Assembly: GCF_016859285.1 (NCBI RefSeq)
Contig: NC_053422.1
Coordinates: forward strand, 12,819,501 to 12,883,500
Direction of reading: 5' to 3'
From: Xiphias gladius
Taxonomy: Eukaryota; Chordata; Actinopteri; Istiophoriformes; Xiphiidae
Length of the DNA stretch: 64,000 nucleotides
Below are positions 56,601-64,000 of the stretch, in pieces. The stretch's first letter is position 1. Each line of letters starts with the position of its first letter. The notes beneath the pieces were generated by a model, which was not told the origin of the DNA, did not search any database, and was given only the letters and a program-made list of their open reading frames with translations. The position numbers were made by a program, and so were the translations under genes.

Positions 56601-58273
56601 ATCCATCGTCTCTAATCAATCATGTCGCTGCTCCAAAAAAATTACTTTGGGGTGAAAAAAAACATCCCATCAAATTGAATCTTTCTAGTGGGACATCTCT
56701 ACTAAAGAGAGAAAACTGACAGATGGTATTAATTTTAATTTTCTCAGACATTTGCCCTTCTTAAAAAGGTCGAAGATGAACTTTCTTTGGGTCACAAATC
56801 ACAAAGGAGAGAACAAAGAGACTTAACCACGAGGTGTGACGTCAGGCAGGGACAACCCCGCTCTCTGATCTGTTTACAAATACAATCCTCCCTTGGTGGT
56901 TCTCTGCCCCCCCCCCCTGAACCGAATAACCTCAATGTGGGGTTACATACCCATGTCGTCATTAACAAGCTTTGTCCCCATCCCCATCCCTTTCATCCCA
57001 AACCAAACAAAAACAAAATCAAATCTGCCTGGTTACCCGTGGCAACATCCTGCATCAAGAAATTCCTCAAACACTGTTGTGACTTACTTTTTTTTTTAAG
57101 GGTTAAAAGCAAGGTAATCAGCAACCCACAGCAGGACACTGTCTTGTTTTTACCTGATGTATGTGTCCTAGATAAAACACTTGACAACATTGTTTACATA
57201 GAATTTTAAGGATGCATACCACCAATACGAAGGTGATATTGTCTCAAGGGATGCAACTATAAATTATTTTCAATATCGAGAATAATTTACAGATTATTTT
57301 GTCAGTTAAGCAAATCTTTGGTTTAAGAAATGGCAGGAAAAAATTATTTAAAAAAAACAAACAAAAAAAAACAAACAAAAACAAAACACCCATCACAGTT
57401 TCCAAGAGACCGAGGTAACATCTTCAAATGTGTTGTTTTATCTCAACAACAGACCAAAACCTGAAATATACTCAATTTACAAATACATAAAAACAGAGAA
57501 AAGATGAAACTCTTCCCATTGGGAAGTCATAACCAGCACACTTGAAATGTTTGCTCAAAAATCATTTACATAACTAATTGATTATCAAAATAGTTGAAAA
57601 CTAATTTTCTTTCTAAACTAAATGCTTCCCTATTAATCACATTAGCCCCAAAACAATTGAATGTCTAATTTCCCATCTTTGATAATTGATTTATCAAACA
57701 AAAACACAAAGATCGGCTGGTTACAGCTTCACAAATGCAAAAACGTGGTCACTTTTCTTTGTGGAATATTACAATAAAGTGAATATTTGAAGGTTGGAAA
57801 GCCAGCTGCCAGGTATCAAAGCTAGCGGGAAATATTATTCTCTGTATAACTTCTATCATTTCTGATCTGTCTGTAAGAGTGTTGTCCATTCCTATGGTTG
57901 GGGGGGGGGGGCTTAGTAAGAGGGTACAATCAATTGGCGTCTAAACCTTGAAAGGAAAGTAGGGCAACGTTTTAACTGAGATTAGACAGATGGTGTTCAC
58001 AGGAACAGCAGTCACTGTCCCAGCTAAGTGTTTGCGGACGCTGGCTAATCCATGATCCCCCCCCTCACTCCCAACCCAGAACCCTAAATAATTTTAACTT
58101 GGGGAAACGTTAATGTAACGTTATCGGCATGATACTATAATACAATGGTTCGTATATGAATGCAACAGCAACCATGTGTGACAGACTCCGTGGATTTGTG
58201 TTGACGCTAGAAAATATCTTGAGAAAGGTGGCAGACCCTCACTCACCATATCAAGATCCCTCTGGGTGGTCAT
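50642..58273 (-). CDS. ubl3: Ubiquitin-like protein 3 (membrane-anchored Ub-fold, 5 coding exons, 117 aa)
   Basis: UBL3 (MUB) is a ubiquitin-fold protein held on the plasma membrane by a prenyl group. In mammals it acts as a modifier that sorts proteins to small extracellular vesicles. Coding exons on the minus strand are 58273-58247 (MTTQRDLDM), 54239-54131, 53157-53071, 51123-51046 and 50694-50642. All junctions are GT-AG, in frame, and give 117 residues, equal to the human length as I recall it. Visible are LRLILVSGKTQDFTFSPND, DIAKHVFENWP, RLIFQGRFLHGNVTLGALKL, and TTVMHLVARETLPEPNS. The protein ends NCCLLL, a CAAX box (CLLL) whose final leucine predicts geranylgeranylation, with a neighbouring cysteine that may be palmitoylated. 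The human protein ends CVIL. The 54130-53158 and 51045-50695 introns are short; the first is about 4 kb. Confidence 0.95.
51411..51508. repeat. Near-perfect foldback hairpin in the last large ubl3 intron
   Basis: The left arm (51417-51459, containing CTAATGTGAAGACTTTAATTG) and the right arm (51464-51505, containing GTGAAAGTCTTCAGATTAG) are inverse complements with few mismatches. They are separated by a 4-nt loop in GTTTGTT-TTAT-AACAAAC. TTTATTTATTT-type sequence flanks both sides. It could be a foldback mobile element, a recent palindromic duplication, or a small-RNA hairpin. Confidence 0.8.
57245..57610. mobile_element. Copy of the palindromic GCTGCAACTAA repeat with A-rich insertion
   Basis: It starts GGATGCAACTATAAATTATT and includes AATAATTTACAGATTATTTTG. 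It then has an A/C-rich run (AAACAAAC) at about 57348-57386 and returns with TAACTAATTGATTATC. It lies in the first ubl3 intron. Confidence 0.5.
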
Positions 58274-59160
58274 GGCTCAGGGAGGAAGAAAGCCGTGGAC
58301 GTGGGGCAGAGAGGACAGGACTGGTGTGGTTCAGCTGCTGGAGACCGACCCTGAGCCCTGACACAAACAACACAAACACTGTGAGACTGCTTCCCACAGC
58401 CTGGCACCGCAGCGGCACCGCACCATCACCCCTGACCCAGCGGACGGACATGTCGCTAACGTCAACACCTAACGCCACGGCGTTATCCATCAAACGCCAA
58501 ACATGCACACGATTGATTGGCCACCTGGAGCTGTATAGGTAGAGAGCAAACAGGTTCCCTTCACCGCGTTTTAGCAATTGTACAAATAACAAACCGAGCG
58601 AAGCAGCTTAAGTCTTCTCAGTTTAACAGCTAACGTTACGCTAGTAAAGATAGCGGGGTTACACTGTTTATACTAGTTAGACTCAACCGCCGCTGCTACT
58701 TAGCTGGGTTGCAGGAATAAAGCTTTATGTCATAAAATAGCCAGGAAAAAAAAATGTCTCCCCCGAACACACCATCTAGTACTGTTTCCTCCTATGGGAT
58801 GTCGAAACTGAGCCGTGCGAATAAGGAAGGGTTGTGCTAACCTTAGCATTGCTGTATTAGCTTGTTTCAATCCTGCTATCGCTGGTTAGCTGCGGACCAG
58901 CTCGCTAACTAAATGTGCAACGGCGACTTTTGTCCTGCCGACCTCACCTGCATTGGATGACAATGATGAAACTTTGCATTCAGTTGAATGGAAGAGTCAG
59001 CGGGGAGCACTTTTTGTGGGGAAAATATCGAGTGTAGACGGATATCGTTGACTGTGGGTATCAGTGGCTAATGGACGGGACGACGCCGGATGTCAGCTGC
59101 TTGTAAACACAGCGAACGACCGCAAACACTTCTGGGAGTTGAAGTCTGGAGCGAGGAAAA
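58274..59160 (-). promoter_or_regulatory. ubl3: Promoter and 5' UTR region of ubl3
   Basis: The stretch upstream of the ubl3 start codon on the minus strand is CpG-enriched. At 59129-59147 the minus strand reads ACTTCAACTCCCAGAAGTG, close to the ZNF143/SBS promoter consensus also seen at atl3 (1303-1320). No TATA box is evident. The transcription start probably lies in this 0.9 kb. Confidence 0.5.
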
Positions 59161-59289
59161 AAAAAGCTCTGTGACATCATGGCAGATGTTAAAAACAGAA
59201 AACTTTCTGCTCCGCGAAATACTGCATTCAGTTTGAAACATAATTACTAATTTGATGTAGTCCTTGTGTATTTAGACATTTTAGAGGCT

Positions 59290-59533
59290 CAGTGGTGGGA
59301 ATTAACTATATACATTTATTCAAGTCCTAAACTTATGTACAATTTTGAGGTACTTCTACTTCACTTAAATATTTCTATTTTATGTTATTTTATACATCTA
59401 CTGTACAACATTTAAGAGCGGGATATTGCAATTTCTCCACTACATTTGTTTGGCAGATACAGTTACTTTTCAGAATAAGACTTCACATGTAGTAATCTTA
59501 TAAAATACATTGTGTTGTAAAAGATTAAACCAG
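59290..59533 (+). mobile_element. 5' half of the CAGTGGTGG...CCACCACTG repeat
   Basis: It begins CAGTGGTGGGAATTAACTATA and runs through ACAATTTTGAGGTACTTCTAC and CCACTACATTTGTTTGGCAG to AAGATTAAAC, the expected order for the 5' half of this percomorph repeat. It breaks off exactly where the CCAGCGGTTCCCAAC repeat begins. Confidence 0.65.
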
Positions 59534-59950
59534 CGGTTCCCAACTTTTTTTGGCTTGTGCTCCCTTCAGATGTCTACGAGTTGCTAGCACCTTCACTAAA
59601 GAGTGATCTCCTCTGTAACCTTCTCAGATGGTTTGATTTAAATAACAGTTTGAGGCCCAAATTGGTAAAATTACCTAAAACTTTCACAAAAAAGAAAGAG
59701 GAAAAAGAAAACATTCCAAAAAATTACTACAAATCTTTGTAGTAGAAGATTGCTTTTCTTCCCTCCAACCCTCGTTAATCATGATGTCATGCTTTGGCGA
59801 AACAAACAAACAAACAAACAAAATAATGCAGCAATCTCTCTTTTCTCTCTTTTATTTTTGTTTTTCATCTCTTTATGGTTATATTGCACCTCTCTGTGGT
59901 TGACTGCGTCTCTCTTTAGTTGCTTTGTGTCTCTCTGTGATTGATAGACA
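59534..59950 (+). mobile_element. CCAGCGGTTCCCAAC-type repeat with CTCTCTGTGGTTG minisatellite
   Basis: The left end GCGGTTCCCAACTTTTTTTGG is that of the family at 33310-33640. The interior AACAGTTTGAGGCCCAAATTG and CTTTCACAAAA matches a further copy at about 61930-62195. It runs into a (CAAA)n tract (about 59803-59823) and a CT-rich minisatellite that mirrors 846-966. Confidence 0.5.
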
Positions 59951-62560
59951 TAAGAACAAAAATGGTAGAAGTCACTTAAAAGAGAGGCTCTGGTAGGCCT
60001 TTTCACTAATCCCTCCATGCCAGCAATGTTGTGATGTAGTGTTGTGATTTATTGTTGATTTATATGTTCATTTATTGATTGCCAACATTAAATAACTAGG
60101 TTGTGGGCAAATAAACCCTCAGAATGGAGTAAACAGGAAAAGTGGATCCAGCTGTTTTCATAAATGTTAAAATGTATATGTAAAATATTTTCTGCTTTGT
60201 CTTCTGGGGCCTCATCGCTCAGTTTTTGCAGGACTGTAAGACTGATAATCTTGGAATCAATCTTCTAGAGGTCAAAAACGGGAAAATCTCAGGGCATCAT
60301 AACTTCAATCTTTATCAGAGCATTACATTTTTTTTTGTTCACAGAACCGTGTCAGTGGTAAAAGCAGAAAAATGACATCTTTCTAACCAGCTGCACCCCA
60401 AGCAGTAATCTGAGGCCCCATTACTTCATTTAGCTGCAGCAAGGCACCTGCTGATCAAAACGATGGCAACACGTGCACAGGAGACGTATCAAATGTCAAC
60501 ATATGTGGTTTTAAGAAATAAAGCAATTTGTTGAATTTACTGAATCCTCAATGATCTGCTGTCTACTGAAACAATAATTCAGTGTAGCTCTCAAAATACA
60601 TCTTCAGAGTGAATCTGGTGAAGTGATTCACACAGATGCAGATGTTTTTGTGATGTGTGGGACTGTAAGGTGGCAGTTCCTCTTTTAAACCACAGGATCA
60701 AATTGAAGCCTTTTAACTTTGACACTGGCAGTGCTAATTTTATCCGCAACATGACAAAACTTTGTGGAGAAGTCAAATAAGACAAAATAAGACACATAGT
60801 GTGACACATAGCCTGCTGGTATGACTGCATAGCCCAAGTTAACACACATGTATATTGATTTAGTATATCATTACTTGGTGGCAAACTACTACAAATGATA
60901 ATTTATATTTAATTATATTAAACCACAGGATGACATGATATTTATACAACAGATTTACATTCACATTAAAACGTTGTAAGTCATAACATGCATTTGGACT
61001 TAAAGTGGAGATAAGAATGTGGAAAAACAATGTGCCACACAAAACTCATTCACCAGCAGTCGACATTTAAAAGTTTACATTCACGCCACAAAATGATGCA
61101 AACACAAGAATCACACACCCCAAATCGCACACACTGCAGTGCACACATGTGCCTTGGCTTCTGTGCCCTCTTACAGTGGAGCCCAGACAAAACCCACTGA
61201 CTCCATGTTGAAGTCTGAGGAAAAAATGCAAGTGGTTTCTGTTATCTGCTCTCATGTCATCCTCCCACGACATTCTTGTGGTTTCAAAATGCCCCAAAAC
61301 TCAGTCATCCTGGTCTTAGTAAAAGGAGGGGTGAATTTCAATCAAAAACAGTATCTGTGAAGAGTCCTGTTTTACAAAAAAATAAAAATTTTTTGCTGAT
61401 GCAATTTGGCCAGAGGCATGATTTGATGTTGCTAATCGACACAGAGGAGACCACTGCAGTAACACAACGCAGCACTGTGGTGGGTCCTGCCTAGTTCCTG
61501 GTTACCTGCAGACAGCACACGCTCGCTGGTTCCTGATGTTGATCCCACACACTGAACCGTCAGGTTAGTCACAGTAGAGCAACAGGGCTCCAGGTCCAAA
61601 CATGGTCATCGGAGACCTGGAGCCACCGCGGCATTTTAAACAGGAAGCCAGCCTCCGCAGCCATGACTCAGTTTAGGAGGAACATCGCAGGATTTAAAAG
61701 CAAAATTTATTAATTGAGATAGAGGTTTAACATTTATAAGTGCCATGCAAACAAATAAAAAAATGGTTTATAACACACTACATTGTAATTGTTCACAATG
61801 TAAGTAACATCTAACTGCAGCTGCTGCCTATAACCTTACTAAGAAAAACCCGTTAATGAAAAATAAGGAAAAACTTGGTTGTAGATACAGGCAGACGGCA
61901 GCTTCATTTTCAGACTATGAACTATGAAGTGTTTTTTAATCAAGTCTAGTTCATTTCTTTTATTAAGAGTTTACATTAATATATATAAATGAATTTTCAG
62001 ACTCAGAGTTCCCCTCTCAACTGTTAATATAGTTACATTTAAATAACTGTTTGGGGCCAAGAGAGGTCAAATTATTCAGAATTTCACAAAATATCAAAGG
62101 TTAGAGAAAAGTCCAAAAACTGACAACAGATTTGTGTAAGAGAACTTTTTTTTTTTCCTTTCCTCTCCCATTAAACATCTCACGACCCCACAAAATTACC
62201 CTTTGACCTTTTGGAGGGGCCTGCACCACTGGCGAGGAATCTGTGGACTCAAATACCTACAGTAATTGCGTCTAAAAGACTGGCTGATCAAAACTGAAGA
62301 GATATAGTGTAAGGCATGGAAAGACTCAACCGTGTCCCGGGAATTCAAAAATCGACAGTGAATTAAAATCAGGGTAAACAGACTGCTTCTAAACTCCACT
62401 GCAGAGGCACAACTAAAACTTCTCCATAGAGACCGAGATATTTGAAGTTGTATCAATAAGTTGTGTGCCTCCCTGACACGAATTTTTGTGTTTATTCTGT
62501 AAAAAGTATTTGGGAGAAAATAAAATTGAAGTTCTTTAAATATATAATTATGTATCAATT
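59951..62560. other. Non-coding, repeat-rich interval between ubl3 and the next promoter
   Basis: No exon or RNA gene is supported. A copy of the CGGTTCCCAACC family (about 61930-62195) can be seen; the remaining DNA is AT-rich and unique-looking. Confidence 0.5.
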
Positions 62561-62577
62561 AAAGGGGACTGATGCGC

Positions 62578-62698
62578 CTGTACTTTTACTTAAAAGGGGC
62601 TTTTGAATGCAGGACTTTGACAAGTAGCGAAGTACTTTTACATTTTTATTCTGATGCTTTGAACTAAGTGGAAGATCTGAGAACTTCTTCCACCACTG
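62578..62698 (+). mobile_element. 3' half of the CAGTGGTGG...CCACCACTG repeat
   Basis: CTGTACTTTTACTTAAAAGG, GAATGCAGGACTTTGACAAG, GTACTTTTACATTTTTATTC and CTTCTTCCACCACTGAC are the last blocks of the same repeat family whose 5' half is at 59290-59533, in the same orientation. CCACCACTG at 62690-62698 is the exact inverse of CAGTGGTGG at 59290-59298. Confidence 0.65.
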
Positions 62699-62799
62699 AC
62701 CGGTAATACCTTTAATGCCTTAAGTGTAACCGGGGCTTAGCACACCTTGAGTAACTGTTACATAATGCTCCGCAACAGGTACATGTCGCCTCGCCGAGC

Positions 62800-63720
62800 T
62801 GCTGTTTACGCCCGCGCGCCGGCGAATGACCGACTCGGTTTCCCAGAAATCCAGTCGGCGCAGGCGCAGAGCGCGTTGCCTGACAGTGGTAAACAGACGT
62901 CAGAAGGGAGTCTTCGCCTCGAGTCAAAACAAAACAAAACAAAACAAGTCAAAAAGACACCGAAGGAGTGAATTTTCGGAGAGCCACGACGACAGGAACT
63001 CCTACCGACGCCACCGCTGATCAAAAACGGCCACTTGGACGGAGTTATGTGAGGGTTTTCGCGGACTTTTCCACGGATTGTAAACTCTGGAGTAGCAGGA
63101 GCTTAACCAGCTAGCGTTACGGAGGCTGTCGTGCTGTTTTCAAAGTGCGGCGAGTGGGAGCCGACAGACCTCCGAGGCGACCCAGCTTCACCCAGCACCC
63201 GGGGATCGGCTCCGTAGCTCGTGTACCGGGACCTCGGGGCGAAGACCGTTCGAGCTGCGAGCTGCGGGCCGCGGTCGAAGGGTGGTCTCTCTAACCGCTT
63301 CTTCGAGCATCGTGTGCCGCGGCAGGAGTGTGGAGAAACATGGCAGATGGTGACATGCGCCTGGCCGCAATGTGGCGGACCGTGCAGACCTGAGGCATTG
63401 ACTTTTCTTACTACATCTCTCTCTTCGGCTCACACATTTAACAACTCAGATACTATTAAACCGTTACCTACGTCTCTCGATCCCTTCCCCTCTCTCCTCG
63501 CTCGACATTTCTTCGGTTGTTCAGTCGCTTCAACGTACAGGCCACGGAGACGGCGGCCAGCACTGTTTTTCACACTTTTAGACAGTCGATGAGCAAAACC
63601 GCAGCTCTGTTGATCTGTCATTTTTACACTTGGATCTGCCGGACCGGTTTTTTTTTTTTTTGTTGAAGTTTGGGTGGAGGTATTTTGTCTTGTGAGGAGC
63701 CCAGACATCACGTTGTTTAC
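62800..63720 (+). promoter_or_regulatory. CpG-rich promoter and first exon of an unidentified gene
   Basis: The region is strongly CpG-rich. GCGCAGGCGCA at 62858-62868 is an NRF1-type site. An (AAAAC)n tract follows at about 62926-62946. A short open frame MADGDMRLAAMWRTVQT starts at 63340 and stops at 63391-63393. Its start lies in a fair context (AAACATGG), so it may be an upstream ORF, or the first codons of a protein if a donor (CAGATG then GTGACA) is used. The gene is probably on the plus strand, pointing out of the window and divergent from ubl3, but strand and identity cannot be fixed. Confidence 0.5.
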
Positions 63721-64000
63721 ATGTGGAGACGCGGACAGGGGCTCTCCTGAGAAGCTCCTTTGTAACAGCAGCCAGCTAATCCCTGTTTGTAGCCTTTAAA
63801 GCGCTACAGTTAAAAGGAAAAAAAAAAATAGATACATCCTGGGTTTGAATCAGAAAATTTATATTTAGTTTGATAAATCTGGTACGAAAGAAACAACCAC
63901 TTTAGGTTGATTTTTATCTTTACTCTGTGCCTGGTTACATTTTAAAGAAACGGATTAAAGTACACTTTTGCAACACACACCCATTGACAGATATTTAAAT
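63721..64000. other. AT-rich end of window, nothing identified
   Basis: After the CpG-rich stretch the composition returns to AT-rich with a short poly(A) run (about 63819-63829). It is probably the beginning of an intron, but no feature can be supported. Confidence 0.3.

Noticed and set aside
56787..57209. 140-codon plus-strand open frame
   Set aside because: It lies inside the first ubl3 intron on the opposite strand, contains C-runs and A-rich simple sequence, and has no protein-like features.
58156..58592. Open frames on both strands over the ubl3 first exon
   Set aside because: The plus-strand frame is antisense to ubl3, and the minus-strand frame is out of register with the true start at 58273.

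Overview
This window looks like nuclear DNA from a teleost fish, most likely a spiny-rayed (percomorph) species. It has short exons with GT-AG introns, polyadenylation signals and vertebrate protein families. It is also dense in interspersed repeats of the kind common in percomorph genomes. Nothing in it looks bacterial, viral or plasmid-like. Four protein-coding genes can be reconstructed from start to stop by following splice sites and reading frame.

Layout: (1) 1-1300 is AT-rich, with a possible 3' end of an upstream gene near 650 and a minisatellite. (2) 1300-12415 is an atlastin gene, closest to atl3, on the plus strand, with 13 coding exons and 511 residues. Its first introns hold old repeats, a (CTG)13 tract and the relic of a transposon-type reading frame. 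(3) 12.4-16.4 kb is non-coding. It ends in a CT/C-rich minisatellite and a CpG-rich segment with two perfect CArG (SRF) boxes. (4) 16586-22498 is a cofilin gene (cfl1-like, plus strand, 167 residues) with a start-codon-only first exon and a probable GC-AG intron. Its 3' UTR runs to about 23.4 kb. (5) 24626-25780 is a single-coding-exon prss23-like serine protease on the minus strand (384 residues). Its probable non-coding first exon lies near 27.74-28.0 kb. (6) 28-49 kb is about 20 kb with no gene I can support. It carries several repeat families, including a roughly 178-bp tandem repeat interrupted by a Tc1-type miniature element, and an isolated CpG-rich patch at 47.7-48.2 kb. (7) 50642-58273 is ubl3, a prenylated ubiquitin-fold protein on the minus strand, with 5 coding exons and 117 residues, the length I recall for human UBL3. 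(8) 59.2-62.7 kb is repeat-rich and appears framed by the two halves of one transposon-like element. (9) 62.8-63.7 kb is a CpG-rich promoter and first-exon region of an unidentified gene, probably on the plus strand.

The genes are unrelated housekeeping or cell-biology genes: ER membrane fusion, actin turnover, a secreted protease, and sorting of membrane proteins to extracellular vesicles. They do not form a pathway. I found no convincing new biological system. The most useful leads are the paired CArG boxes upstream of cofilin, the non-canonical GC donor in cofilin, the foldback hairpin in the last ubl3 intron, the transposon-ORF relic in atl3, and the nested repeats.
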